A stretch of 64,000 nucleotides of DNA from Symbiodinium natans (GCA_905221605.1 CAJNDS010002812.1:243501-307500), one strand, 5' to 3'. Positions 1-9,147 are shown, numbered from the stretch's first letter. Notes: generated by a model not told the origin, from the letters alone. Program-made: numbers and translations.

Positions 1-131
1 ATCTTGGCTAGCTTCAGGAGTTTCATCGTATTCATATGGGGGAGCCTTATAATTAGAACAGTTTTTTTTGGCGGGGGGAGGGGGGGGGTTTATTATATAT
101 AGGTTTGGGGTCTACAATCACACCCCTCGAG

Positions 132-1766
132 ATGCTCCGGCTTTGGAGTGAGCCTTCTCGGTTCTGGCGAGCTGTCCGTACATTCAGCAGTAGGGTTTAG
201 GGTTTAGGGTTTAGGGTTTAGGGTTTAGGGTTTAGGGTTACAACTGGTACCCTACACCTTCAAAATTTAGGGTTTGCAGCCTATGTGCACGTTCGCAAGT
301 CGTGGCAGTCGTGCCTGTCGGCTGAACTCCCTAAACCCTGCAGTAAACTCGAAAAAGTTGGAGTTTCCTTACCCCCATACCCCGGGCCCCAAAAAGGTAT
401 ACGAAAGGGAATCCCAGCTCTAAATTTCCTTGAACCATGTTCCAACTTTCTGGAGTTTACTGCACGGCAGTAAACTCCAAAATGTTGCCTGCCATTTCTC
501 GCATCGCCCTCAGAAGTAGGCGTGGGCGTTTCAGTGCCATATTTCCCTACATGGCGCCTTGATCCCATACTCCACAAAGGTATACGAAAGGAATCCCAGC
601 TCGAATCATCCTTGAACCATGCTCCAACTTTCTGGAGTTTAGGGTTTAGGGTTTAGGTTTTGGGTTTAGGGTTTAGGGTTTAGGGTTTACTGTAAGCCGT
701 AAAACCGAGCCTTAAAGTCCAGACTGGATCTTTCTGAGTTCCAAGTTCATTTGTATGTTTCCTCGGCCAGTAGCACATGAGCCCCAAACCGGCCTTAAAC
801 CTTTAAACCCCGAAACCCTAAACCCTAAACCCTAAACCCTAAACCCTAAACCCTAAACCCTAAACCCTAAACCCTAAACCCTAAACCCTAAACCCTAAAC
901 AGTCGTACAGCCGACCTTCAGGTCGAACTGGTGATGAAGCCATTCCCCCCCATGTGGCTGAAGCCCGGGCGCCGTGTCCAGCTAACATCGCTGCAGGCGC
1001 CCCCTGGGTTTAGGGTTTAGGGTTTAGGGTATAGGGTTTAGGGTTTAGGGTTTAGGGTTTAGGACCCAGGATAGGCCCTTGTTCCCCTTATTTTAGGGTT
1101 CAGGTTCCCTTATCAGCCCCTGTAAACCAAAAAAGGGTGCCCTGTTTTTTCCCAGCTTGCTCTTGGGTCTTGGGATTTTCTTAGGTTTCCCCGGGCCGGG
1201 TGGCTTTTGGGGCCTCCAGCCATTTTGGATAGGGGTTTGAGCTTCTAAGGGGGCTGCGATCTGCAAGGTTTCAGTTTGAGGGTTTAGGGTTTAGGGTTTA
1301 GGGTTTGGGGTTTGGGGTTTAGGGTTTATTTGTTGGTGGTTCATGATCTCAGCGCTTGGGATTCCAGGCCTCTTGATACAGGAGGGCAGCAGAGGGGCCA
1401 AACATCGCTACAGAGTTCGATCGTGTGTGGGGGGTGGCGGGGCTGTGTAGTTTACAAGTTCTACTTATTCTTCTTCTTTTCTTCTTATTCTTCTGCTTCT
1501 TCTTCTTCTTCTTATGATCATGATTTTTGATATGAAGGAAGTAGATCTCTGAGAGATCCGAGTGCCGTCAACCGGCGAGGAAAAGAATCCTGCCCCCGCC
1601 TGCCCCGCCGAGGGGGCACTTGTATCCTGAAGCTCAGCTGAGCACATTCCTGGTCGAAGCTGAAGATGCCCCTTACCTCGTCACGTCAGGATTTTGCTAC
1701 ATAGTGGTACCAGGTGAGTACTTTGTCCTGCGGTTTCGGAACGACTACCGCGGGTCTCGCTTCTAA
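132..1766 (+). CDS. Candidate three-exon gene, mitochondrial-type N-terminus
   Basis: Proposed exons are 132-194, 903-1007 and 1545-1766, all joined in phase 0, giving about 129 residues and a TAA at 1764-1766. Exon 1 starts at ATG 132, reads MLRLWSEPSRFWRAVRTFSS and ends at a GTTTAGGG donor. With the start of exon 2 (SYSRPSG) it is rich in Arg, Ser and aromatics and lacks acidic residues apart from one Glu, as in mitochondrial presequences. Exon 2 lies directly between a CCCTAAA tract ending in ACAG and a GTTTAGGG donor. Exon 3 follows a TTC-rich pyrimidine tract and is open for 73 codons (includes EDAPYLVTSGFCYIVVPGEY). A canonical donor (CCAG/GTGAGT) inside exon 3 at 1713 offers an alternative end. 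I do not recognise the family; transcript data would decide. Confidence 0.38.
193..239 (+). repeat. Interstitial telomere-like tract (TTTAGGG)6
   Basis: Six perfect TTTAGGG units. The tract begins at the proposed donor of the first exon (GTTTAGGG), so it would form the start of an intron. Confidence 0.95.
393..640. repeat. Diverged direct repeat with a perfect 13-bp hairpin
   Basis: The stretches 393-462 and 573-640 are copies of one sequence (both contain GGTATACGAAAG, ATCCCAGCTC, CTTGAACCATG and CCAACTTTCTGGAGTTT). After the first copy, 451-479 is a hairpin with perfect 13-bp arms (TGGAGTTTACTGC) and a 3-base loop ACG. The left arm is the end of the repeated unit. Function unknown. Confidence 0.8.
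638..688 (+). repeat. Interstitial telomere-like tract, TTTAGGG orientation
   Basis: About seven units, one with a shortened spacer (TTTAGG TTTTGGG). Confidence 0.95.
814..899 (-). repeat. Interstitial telomere-like tract (CCCTAAA)12
   Basis: Twelve essentially perfect units ending in AAACAG, which serves as the candidate acceptor of the exon at 903. Confidence 0.95.
1008..1061 (+). repeat. Interstitial telomere-like tract (TTTAGGG)7
   Basis: Begins immediately after the candidate exon 903-1007 and provides its GT. One unit is altered to GTATAGG. Confidence 0.95.
1061..1170. mobile_element. Family C short inverted-repeat element, copy 1
   Basis: About 110 bp opening with AGGACCCAGGATAGGCCC and closing with CTTGGGTCT. 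The interior contains a GGTTCCCTTAT segment and an AAAAAGGGTGCCCTG segment. Three more copies, with the same ends and interior, occur at 18297, 29285 and 55088, each differing by substitutions and small indels. No coding capacity. Probably a non-autonomous element. Confidence 0.6.
1279..1330 (+). repeat. Interstitial telomere-like tract with TTTGGGG variants
   Basis: Four TTTAGGG units followed by TTTGGGG variants and one more TTTAGGG. It precedes the pyrimidine-rich (TTC)n stretch at 1459-1515. Confidence 0.9.
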
Positions 1767-1799
1767 ATTAACCCCCCCCCCCCCACCACCTGTAAACAG

Positions 1800-1886
1800 G
1801 CAGCTGCGTCGCTCAATGGCCGCTGCGGCACCATCAAGGGCTTCGCAGAACCATCGGAGCCTTCGGGGGGGATTCGATGCTTTTGA
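1800..1886 (+). CDS. Exon-like island with an 'LNGRCGTIKGF' motif
   Basis: Starts after a C14 tract and the acceptor-like CTGTAAACAG; open for 28 codons to TGA. It reads AAASLNGRCGTIKGFAEP and onward. 'LNGRxGxVxGF' is a common motif in small SH3-like domains of protist MYND-finger and ankyrin proteins; that assignment rests on general family knowledge and is weak here. Two other frames are also open across the same stretch, so the reading frame is not settled. Confidence 0.22.
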   Translation, partial: AAASLNGRCGTIKGFAEPSEPSGGIRCF

Positions 1887-2039
1887 TGTTTTGGGATCTT
1901 CTTGAAGTATCGAAACCCAGAAACCCTCAACCCTAAACCCTGAACAAGTCGCATCTGTTTGTTTGCCCGCTCTGCATTCTCTCCGCAGGAATGTTGCAGT
2001 CGCTTTAGTTTCTAGGGCCCCCCACCCCCCCCCCCCCGC

Positions 2040-3050
2040 TTCAACAATTTATTGTGCACCCTCTATAGGCGGGAACGGGGGATGGGGGTAGGGCGGGTAG
2101 GGGTCGAGGGTGGAAGGGAATTGGGCCAAGCCTCGAAGGTTGCGGGTCGCAGCTTTCCAGGCCTTCTTCTTCACAACTCTTTCATTTTTTGGCTCTCTGG
2201 CGGGGAGGGGCCTCCGGACCAATCCGGGTAACCGAAATTAATGTTGGACTCGGTTTAGTACGGGGGGGTCCCCCCCCCCCCCCCCCCAAACAATTTTGGG
2301 GTTTTCGGGGATCCTGAATAGGGTGGGCTGGGGCTGGGACGGGGCTGGGGGTAGGGCGGCTAGGGGTCGAGGGTTGAAGGGAAGCCTTGAAGCTTGAGGG
2401 TCTAAGCTTTCCAGGCTTTGCAGCTCCACGGTCGCCGGGGCTCCGCATAAATGCGGACCACCGAAACAACTTGCTAAAGCGAATCAGGGCAGCTCGTGGG
2501 CTACTCCCTTGGAAAATTGTTTGGGGGCCTGTTTCGTAATGAAGTTTTAAAAGGAATTTAAATAAGGCTGGACACCAAAAAATTCCGGAGCTTCTCATTC
2601 AAAACTTTTTTTAGTTTTTGGCTCCCCGGCCCCCCGCCCTTCAACCCCGGCCGGCAAACATCGCATAATTGAGGACCACCCTAATCAATGGGGGGTCCCC
2701 TATAAGATTTCCGGAAAAACGCATAATAGTGCCCCCTCTCACTAAACCGGGTGCAACATTATACTTTAAAGCGCATGAACGCATCTCGTGGCGTACTTTT
2801 TGTTTGGTAATATTGTTTGGGGTCTTGCTTCGAAATACATTCTCAACCCTAAACCCTAAACCCTAAACCCTAAACCCTAAACCCTAAACCCTAAACCCAG
2901 TAAGCAAGAATCGTTCTTGAACCTGAAAGCTGGAATCGGACCAAAAGCCTTGAAGCTTGAGGGTCTAAACTTTTCCAGGCCTTTTTGTTTCCAAAACTGG
3001 ATTCAGGGTTTAGGGTTTAGGGTTTATGGTTTTTTTACTCCTTGGCCCCC
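2040..3050. repeat. Three diverged copies of a ~300-bp repeat (family N)
   Basis: Blocks at about 2060-2200, 2310-2620 and 2655-3050 share GGGTAGGGCGG.TAGGGGTCGAGG, GAAGCTTGAGGGTCTAA, CTTTTCCAGGC, TTTTTTAGTTTTTGGCTC and an ATTGTTTGGGG segment in the same order, with many substitutions. They are separated by poly(C) runs (2271-2287, 3044-3060) and a CCCTAAA tract. No convincing coding region is seen inside. Confidence 0.6.
2845..2898 (-). repeat. Interstitial telomere-like tract (CCCTAAA)7
   Basis: Seven perfect units. The matching TTTAGGG tract (3 units) lies at 3005-3026. Confidence 0.95.
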
Positions 3051-3157
3051 CCCCCCCCCCTGCATAATCCCGGGTAATGTTGCTAAAGGCAGTGCAATGT
3101 TATGGTTACTGGGCTACTTGTTCCGTCTTTCTGCATGCCTTCAATCAACCAGCACAG

Positions 3158-3226
3158 GCAGTGGGGGAGTTTGGAGTTCATGAGCCAATCATTCTGATTG
3201 AGCAGATGCCAAAGCACTGTTTATGA
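3158..3226 (+). CDS. Exon-like island (AVGEFGVHEP...)
   Basis: Follows an acceptor-like CAACCAGCACAG and is open for 22 codons to TGA at 3224-3226, reading AVGEFGVHEPIILIEQMP and onward. Residue use looks coding, but length gives little statistical support. It may belong with the island at 3305. Confidence 0.2.
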   Translation, partial: AVGEFGVHEPIILIEQMPKHCL

Positions 3227-3304
3227 ACATCGATGCCCCAAATCCCTACACCAAGAGCCCATCAATCAAGCACCCAATCCACAACTCAACTGCCTTCTGG
3301 GAAG

Positions 3305-3376
3305 CATGTTGTTGTGCAGGAGGAGGATAAGGAGCCGCGGTACAGCGTGCTGCTTGACAATGGCCACCTGCCTTAA
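3305..3376 (+). CDS. Exon-like island with 'PRYSVLLDNG' motif
   Basis: Open frame HVVVQEEDKEPRYSVLLDNG to TAA at 3374-3376, after GGGAAG. The pattern 'xRYxVxLDNG' following acidic residues resembles the second half of the small beta-barrel whose first half is 'LNGRxGxVxGF' (island at 1800). The two could be exons of one such domain. This is inference from pattern similarity only; YccV-like domains have a related signature. Confidence 0.22.
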   Translation, partial: HVVVQEEDKEPRYSVLLDNGHLP

Positions 3377-3379
3377 TCT

Positions 3380-4240
3380 ACGGCATGTCGCCTAGCCCTG
3401 TCTGCATAGACCGCCTGCCATCCCAACCATGAACTAGCACCCTTGCAAGAAAGGGAAATATACCAGGCCAAATGAGGAACACTTCCATTGCTGTAGTATG
3501 CAGGAGATTCTAGGTAAACCCAATCATGCTATAGGTGCTCAGAAGGCCCAGAGTCCAAACCTTCTCCGATTGCCTAAATCCGTTCAGGCCCCTGAACACG
3601 CCCAAAAACCCTGAAACCTCTGAAACAAGCCACTCTTGAAGCCCTCCCCATATCTAGAGTAGCCTTTTGGTAGCTTAACAGAGCATAACAGAGCATGGGC
3701 ATGCACATTAGTTTTGGGTATCTTTGTCTGTGAAGGTGCAAAGTCACTCTAGGTTGTCCCAAACGTCAGGCCAAAAGACCTCAACCCTGGCAGTCTTCAG
3801 GAGAGTTGAAGAAGGTGAGGCGCGAGAATCTCGCACTTCAAGCGGCAGAGCCATGAAGAGTCACACGTCCCCACCCTTCATGGGGGACCCTTAAGGTTTT
3901 GCCCTTGAACTTTAGGGACCCTTTCTAAAGATCCTCGAAGGCAATAGAAGTGCCATGCTAGGAGTATTTGAATGGAACCTCTTAGAGGCCATATCAGGAG
4001 GATATTCAGGGAACCTCTGAAAGGTCCGAGTATGACTCCCTTGATCCCTGAATCTGGAGCACACTTGCGCGTGGCAGAAGAGGTGTGTTTCAGGGCGCTT
4101 TATTTCGCCTTTTTTTTTAAGGGTTCAGGGTTTAGGGTTTTTAGGGTGGTTTAGGGGTCTACCCCCCGAGCCCTAGTGGGCACTGGTTGAATGGGACTTG
4201 GGTGGGTTTCGGATGTATTCTTCCGGGCGTTTCCCACAAA
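3380..4240. other. Region without a supportable gene
   Basis: Contains scattered AG/GT signals, a possible 14-nt micro-exon (3805-3818, TTCAG then GTGAGG) and a stretch at 3900-4040 with inverted-repeat character (GGACCCTTTCTAAAGATCC; AACCTCTTAGAGG; AACCTCTGAAAGGTCC). Short TTTAGGG remnants at 4124-4155. Nothing more is identifiable. Confidence 0.4.
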
Positions 4241-4248
4241 CCCTTCAG

Positions 4249-4330
4249 CGTGACTGAGTGGGCCACATGCTGCTTGAACAAGTGGGCGAGAAGGGCCCTC
4301 TACCTCTCAACCATGCAAGCCCTAGACCCT
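4249..4330 (+). CDS. Exon-like island (VTEWATCCLNKW...)
   Basis: Bounded by CAAACCCTTCAG acceptor and a GTAACT donor. Open for 27 codons, reading VTEWATCCLNKWARRALYLS and onward. The frame is also open upstream to 4187. Unrecognised. Confidence 0.22.
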
Positions 4331-4602
4331 GTAACTATATCCCCCTTGCCAATTATTTGTTTGCATTTTTGTTTATATAAGACCAAAGAGGATATTAACA
4401 AAAACTTATTTTTATTAAGGGGAGTATAGGCAAGCCCTAGACCCTGTAAACCCTAAACCGCACCGATCCCAGTGAGGGGCCGCAGCAGCACCAACTCCGG
4501 TACTAAGGGAGGTTTGGGTTGTTGAACTGCAAGGTAGGGTTTAGGGTTTAGGGTTTCGGGTTTAGGGTTTAGGGTTTATAGGGTGTAAGGTTCAGAGTCC
4601 AG

Positions 4603-4761
4603 GTTTGTTTTCCGGTGCGTGTGCAGCGGGCCCCTTCTGGGAAGGAATTCGGGTGTTTCCGCAACGTTTGCTTCGGGCCACAAGTGGGCTGCACCGGGAC
4701 GACGACCGTACTGGACAGCCGAACCTACTGTACACCTATAATTATGGGATTCCCTACTTAG
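4603..4761 (+). CDS. Cysteine-rich exon-like island
   Basis: Starts after CAGAGTCCAG and is open for 52 codons to TAG at 4759-4761, the stop being formed where a GGGTTAGGG tract begins. Five Cys occur, four of them in EFGCFRNVCFGPQVGCTG and RTYCTP, which would fit a disulphide-bonded extracellular segment. No family recognised. A second frame is partly open here. Confidence 0.27.
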   Translation, partial: VCFPVRVQRAPSGKEFGCFRNVCFGPQVGCTGTTTVLDSRTYCTPIIMGFPT

Positions 4762-4926
4762 GGTTAGGGTTTAGGGTTTAGGGTTTAGGGCTTTGTAGGG
4801 AACCTGGTTCCCATCCCCAGCCCCACAAGTAGAGGGTCTGTAGAGTATGAAAAGAAAGTCCTTCAAGTGAGTTCAAAGGTTCGTTTCTGAAGGTCCTTCC
4901 CACTTTACTTACAAGGTCAACGGGGC

Positions 4927-5036
4927 CTAAACCCTAAACCCTAAACCCTAAACCCTAAACCCTGAACCCTAAACCCTAAACCCTAAACCCTAAACCCTAA
5001 ACCCTGAACCCTGAACCCTAAACCCTAAACCCCAAA
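4927..5036 (-). repeat. Interstitial telomere-like tract, ~15 units
   Basis: CCCTAAA array with several CCCTGAA variants, indicating age. Confidence 0.95.
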
Positions 5037-5188
5037 CTCAAGGGTTCCCCCTAGGGCGATTTCAGCCTGTCCAGCCGTGCTTTTTTTCATCCCAGGCTCA
5101 CATCTCTAATTAGGGCCCATCTAAGATGCCTGCACAAGAGCCGTGACAAAATGAGCGTAACTTCCGGAAAGAAGCCCCAGACCTGAAG

Positions 5189-5265
5189 GGTTTAGGGTTT
5201 AGGGTTTAGGGTTTAGGGTTTAGGGTTTAGGGTTTCTAAACCCTAAACCCCAAGCCCTAATCCCT
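5189..5265. repeat. Back-to-back inverted telomere-like tracts
   Basis: Seven TTTAGGG units run directly into CCCTAAA units (joined by TTTCTAAACCC at about 5232-5243), giving a head-to-head arrangement able to form a hairpin. Confidence 0.92.
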
Positions 5266-5283
5266 AAGAGGTTCGCATTGCAG

Positions 5284-5401
5284 GGTTGTGGTCTCCAGCC
5301 CGATGCTGCGTTCTCATGTCTGCCCTTTAATGGGTTGTCCTGCGGTGACCACAGATCTCAAACTTGAGAATTACAAACTGCTGGTTTGGCTTAAAGGTTG
5401 A
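5284..5401 (+). CDS. Terminal-exon-like island ending at a MITE
   Basis: Follows acceptor-like TTCGCATTGCAG. In the phase starting GTT at 5285 it is open for 38 codons to TGA at 5399-5401, reading VVVSSPMLRSHVCPLMGCPA and ending LENYKLLVWLKG. The stop lies inside the left target duplication of the family A element that begins at 5405, so the element sits right at the 3' edge of this frame. Unrecognised product. Confidence 0.28.
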
Positions 5402-5404
5402 GGC

Positions 5405-5513
5405 TTGGGATGTTCCCCTTATACTAATTACCAACAGTCCTTAATAGGGATTATCATAGGGGGTACTGTCATCCCTGTTAAGGACTGTTAGTATAAATAG
5501 GGGAACATCCTAA
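5405..5513. mobile_element. Family A MITE, copy 1 (109 bp)
   Basis: Near-palindromic element: left end TTGGGATGTTCCCCTTATAC, right end is its complement ending GGGGAACATCCTAA. Inner arms contain ACAGTCCTTAATAGGGA and its partner. Flanks are GTTGAGGC (5397-5404) and GTTGAGGG (5514-5521), an 8-bp target duplication with one mismatch. No coding capacity. An 8-bp duplication fits hAT- or P-like transposase mobilisation in trans (inference). Confidence 0.88.
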
Positions 5514-5984
5514 GTTGAGGGCTTTGAGACTTTGAGCTTCGGAGCGTTCCTTCACTTACCCGGGCTTTACGGTTTCAAAGGAGCTGAGGGCACGCTGCCT
5601 GATGTTCCCCAGGGGTTTACTTAGTGTTTAGGTGCAAAAAACCCTATAAAAAAGCATAAAACCCTATAAAACCCTATAACACCCCATCACCCTCTAAAAC
5701 CCTATAAACCTAAGCCCTAAACCCTCATTGGTGTATTGGGCTTGGGAGTGACAGGGCCGGGCTGCAGTCAGGCAGCTTGTTGCCTAGTACTTCCTGCAGC
5801 CCAAACCCTTCCTTCTAACCCAGGCTAGCCATGATACCCCAAGTATCTCAACTGCATGTTCATCATCGGGTGCCCTGAAGCAAAGTACCCCAAACCCTAA
5901 ACCCTAAGCCCTAAACTCTGAGCCCTGGTGCAAACCTAATTTCCTCAACCCTGAACATGTAGAGCTCGTTTTCGGTTGTGGGGG

Positions 5985-6052
5985 TTTAGGGTTTAGGGTT
6001 TAGGGTTTAGGGTTTAGGGTTTAGGGTTTAGGGTTTAGGGTTTAGGGTTTGG
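5985..6052 (+). repeat. Interstitial telomere-like tract (TTTAGGG)9-10
   Basis: Near-perfect array, followed by an exon-like stretch (acceptor CCTGTCAG at about 6075) that is open in two frames. Confidence 0.95.
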
Positions 6053-6142
6053 TTCCTGTCAGGCGGCGCCAGCTACATCTTCCGCTCCCAAGCTCTCTAT
6101 GCAGGAGGTTGGGACTGAGGGTTTAAGGCTTCGGGTTCCGAA

Positions 6143-6252
6143 ACCCTAAGCCCTAAACCCTAAACCCTAAACCCTAAACCCTAAACCCTAAACCCTGAAC
6201 CCTGAACCCTAAACCCCAAACCCTAAACCCTAAACCCTAAACCCTAAGCCCT
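6143..6252 (-). repeat. Interstitial telomere-like tract, ~15 units
   Basis: CCCTAAA array with CCCTAAG, CCCTGAA and CCCCAAA variants. Confidence 0.95.
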
Positions 6253-6500
6253 GAGACGACCTCTGCACCCTTAAGCAAGGGGAGTAGACCCATGCTGCAC
6301 ATTTTCGCGCGCTCCAGGTAGGGTTTCGGCTTTTGATGCCGCAGGCCCCATGTCCTAAATGCGTGCTATGTGGTGACAGGACGGATCAGTTTCGGTTTTC
6401 GGTTTTGGGGCTTTAGGGTTAAGGGCTTCTGGATGTTTGGGTATCTCTGACGAGAAGGCAAACCGCTTGCGGTTTGGGGTTCAGGTGGTATAAGCCTGGC

Positions 6501-6611
6501 CTACTACTTGCTTAAGAACCCAAAAAAAAAACAAATATTCTTCCTTCTTAAGGCCAATATAGGGATCATTTTTTTTTTTGATTCTTTTGGGTTCTTAAGC
6601 AAGCGGTAGTG
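6501..6611. mobile_element. Family F inverted-repeat element, copy 1
   Basis: Ends CTACTACTTGCTTAAGAACC and, inverted, GGTTCTTAAGCAAGCGGTAG, about 110 bp apart. The interior is AT-rich (A10 and T9 runs around AAGGCCAATATAGGG). Related pieces lie at 9148-9240, 14965-15009, 24905-24949 and 62163-62269. I could not find a convincing target duplication. Confidence 0.75.
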
Positions 6612-6719
6612 GCTGAGGGTTGGGGGTTCAAGGGCCCAATGCCCGTGAAGTTCGCAGGTGCGAACACCAGCTGGGGCCCGGCCTCGAAGCCTGCAGAGAC
6701 CAGGAGCCACGACTACCAG

Positions 6720-6820
6720 GGCTTAGGGTTTAGGGTTTAGGGTTTAGGGTTTAGGGTTTCGGGTAAGGATCTAGGGTTTAGGGTTTAGGATTCAGGGTGC
6801 AGGGTTTAGGGTTTAGGCAA
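6720..6820 (+). repeat. Interstitial telomere-like tracts
   Basis: Five TTTAGGG units, then decayed units interrupted by GATCTAGG and GATTCAGGG. Confidence 0.9.
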
Positions 6821-6824
6821 ATAT

Positions 6825-7700
6825 GACGAAACTTCCCCTGCATGGTTCGAACTTCCCCCATGGATGGTCGGGAGGGGAATTTGCGGACACTCAGGTTCAT
6901 GGGTTTAAGGGCTTGCAGGGTTTTAGGGTTTTTTAAGGGATGGGGTTTGGGGTTTCAAAAAGGTTTTGGCATCCCTTCGCGTTCTTTGAGCTTCTTCCTG
7001 AGCGGGTTGGAATACTCAAGGCTAAGCCCTTCATCGCCTGGCCGTTTGGGCCATGTGGTCAGTCTCAGGGTTGCCGCATCCCTGGTGCTAAAACCCTAAG
7101 CCCCAAACCTTACCCATGTTCTCCAAGGGGGTGTGAGTCAGGGGGCTACTGGAACAGCAAGACTCTGCCGTCTAGGGCTGAGACTCTAGATTTCAGGTTG
7201 TGTCAGGTACAAGGCAGTAGGAATCAATATCAGGGCCTCCTGAAAGATGAGCCAAAACCAGCCTCCGCATGAGGACGGATTGGCTGCTGCGATCTCAGCC
7301 ATGAGGGTAACCGTACCCTGAGTGACCCCAGTTTAATGATCGGGTCAGGGTCTATAGTTTAGGCTCACCATGGAATTGCCCTTGGAATACATTCTTTAAT
7401 GGCGTACGGGGTTTGTCCTAGGTAAGCCCTAAAAATAGGCATACCCTATCAGCATCGAGTAGACGAGACCTAAAGCCTGCAAACTTAGAAGCACCAAAGT
7501 GTTAACACATGAGCCTATAAGCTCTCATCCCAGTGGAAGCTTGTCTTATGGGCTTGCGGACACCGAGCACATAAGTCTCCCTTCCTAGGCGTCACCTGTG
7601 CAACCTGGCATGTGGAAAAGCGGATTTAGAGGGGGACAATCCCTTTGTGAGGGCAGAAAGCCTGCTCTAGTTTGGCAGGGCTAGTGCGCCAAGATTCCAG
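6825..7700. other. Region without a supportable gene
   Basis: Two overlapping + strand frames exist (6842-7099 and 6940-7272, 85 and 110 codons). They pass through decayed heptamer sequence (6895-6960) and show no recognisable motif. From 7280 to 7700 I see only ordinary unique sequence. Confidence 0.4.
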
Positions 7701-7703
7701 AGC

Positions 7704-7769
7704 CCTAAACCCTAAACCCTAAGCCCCAAACCCTAAACCCTGAACCCTAAACCCTAAACCCTAAACCCA
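7704..7769 (-). repeat. Interstitial telomere-like tract, 9 units
   Basis: CCCTAAA array with CCCTAAG, CCCCAAA and CCCTGAA variants. Confidence 0.95.
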
Positions 7770-7771
7770 AG

Positions 7772-7853
7772 GGACGCATTTGTTTTCATTGAAGTCCTTG
7801 ACGGCCTCAGTAGCTGTCTTGCAGCTTGGGTGGCTCTTTTCGGGGCAGGGAGG
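7772..7853 (+). CDS. Exon-like island (DAFVFIEVLDGL...)
   Basis: Lies between the CCCTAAA tract ending CCCAAG and a GT in GGGTTTCGGG. Open for 27 codons, reading DAFVFIEVLDGLSSCLAAWV then ALFGAGR, a hydrophobic stretch that could be membrane-associated. Unrecognised. Confidence 0.25.
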
Positions 7854-8019
7854 GTTTCGGGTTGAGGGTCACGTTAAGGGTTTAGGGTTTATAGGGTTTG
7901 GGGTTGAGGGTTTCGGGTTGAGGGTCGCGTCAAGGGTTTAGGCGTGTTGCTGCAGTGACCTAGAGACCTTAAAGGGGCCCACAAGATCAGAGACTCGAAA
8001 GGGCCCCAGAATGTAGATC

Positions 8020-8140
8020 CCTAAACCCTAAACCCTAAACCCTAAACCCTACACCCTACACCCTATAAACTTTAAACCCTAAACCCCAACCCTAAACCCT
8101 ACACCCTATAAACTTTAAACCCTAAACCCCAAACCCTAAA
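8020..8140 (-). repeat. Variant telomere-like array with 42-bp duplication
   Basis: CCCTAAA units mixed with CCCTACA and with CCCTATAAACTTTAAA; the block ending in that variant occurs twice, about 42 bp apart, so the degenerate array itself was duplicated. Confidence 0.85.
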
Positions 8141-8161
8141 TCGCCTCTCATGTCAAGGCAG

Positions 8162-8215
8162 CCGGCGGATGCGGCAGAGGCGGTGTCACTCGCCGCGGCA
8201 GCTGGCGCTGCAGCT
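8162..8215 (+). CDS. Ala-rich exon-like island
   Basis: Between CCCTAAA (left) and TTTAGGG (right), after AAGGCAG. It reads PADAAEAVSLAAAAGAAAL. The spacing 'AAEAxSLAAAAGAAA' resembles the 22-residue unit of the protein at 11352-14705, so this may be a solitary exon with one such unit, or a pseudo-exon. Too short for firm assignment. Confidence 0.27.
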
Positions 8216-8610
8216 TTAGGGATTCGGGGTCAAGGTTTGGGGTTTAGGGTTTAGGGTTTAGGGTTTTGGGTTTAGGGGTTGGGGCTAAAGGGTTTGGGGT
8301 TTTAGGTATGTGCTTAGAGCTACAAGGGCCCGAGTCAAGGCAGTGCAGAGTTATGGAACACTGATTCCTCAGCCGCCCAGAAGTGGAGCTGGCTGTCTAC
8401 GTGGCCAAACTCTTGGGGGTTTGCCCTGAACCCTAAACCCTAAACCCTACACCCTAAAGGGTTTGGGTTTAGGACCCTCAGTCGGAAGCGCTATAGACCT
8501 TGTAATTAAGGCCTATAGGGAGCAAAACAGGACGGAGGCTCCCAAGCGGGTGCTGTCTCCTAGCATCCACATAGTGAGCATTCTCGGACAACCTGTTATC
8601 CGAACAAAAC

Positions 8611-8723
8611 CCCCTAAACCCTAAACCCTAAACCCTAAACCCTAAACCCTAAACCCTAAACCCTAAACCCTAAACCCTAAACCCTAAACCCTAAACCCTA
8701 AACCCTAAACCCTAAACCCTAAA
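8611..8723 (-). repeat. Interstitial telomere-like tract (CCCTAAA)16
   Basis: Sixteen perfect units, one of the least decayed tracts in the window. Confidence 0.97.
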
Positions 8724-8745
8724 TGCTCTATACCCAAAATGCCCT

Positions 8746-8844
8746 GAACCCGAAGCCGAGGCGGAGCTGCTCCCTCTCAGCCTGCTGGCGTCCGCTGCGG
8801 GATCGGCGGCAGCAGCTGCTGCCGAGGAAGGAGGTCCCTCTGGG
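8746..8844 (+). CDS. Ala/Glu-rich exon-like island
   Basis: Open frame reading EPEAEAELLPLSLLASAAGS then AAAAAAEEGGP, located between the CCCTAAA tract at 8611-8723 and the variant TTTAGTAGGG array at 8848. Ala-rich like the islands at 8162 and 15031. No acceptor AG stands directly at the left edge, which weakens the call. Confidence 0.22.
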
Positions 8845-8847
8845 CTT

Positions 8848-8943
8848 ATAGGGTTTAGTAGGGTTTAGTAGGGCTTAGTAGGGTTTAGTAGGTTTTAGTA
8901 GGGTTTAGTAGGGTTTAGTAGGGGTTTAGTAGGGTTTGGTCGG
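8848..8943 (+). repeat. Decamer array TTTAGTAGGG, ~9 units
   Basis: The telomere-like heptamer carries a 3-base insertion (GTA), and the resulting decamer is tandemly repeated with few changes. This is a local re-amplification of a variant. Confidence 0.93.
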
Positions 8944-9048
8944 GTTTTGGGCTTATAGGGCTTAGGGTTTAGGGTAGGAAGTATGCCCAATAGTTAAGGT
9001 ACGGATTTTTGTTGAATGGCATACATGTTACTCTAGGTAGGGTTGGGC

Positions 9049-9075
9049 GGGGGGGGGGGGGGGGGGGGGGGGGGG
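9049..9075 (+). repeat. Poly(G) run, 27 bases
   Basis: Uninterrupted G27 within GGGTTGGGC. Apparent Gly-rich and Pro-rich frames around it are by-products of the homopolymer. Confidence 0.95.
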
Positions 9076-9147
9076 TCTTCGGCTTTTGCGGAGTCTTCGG
9101 CAGGCTTTGCAGATTTTTCTCAGAGATTGGGTGGCGTGCGAGTCTTC

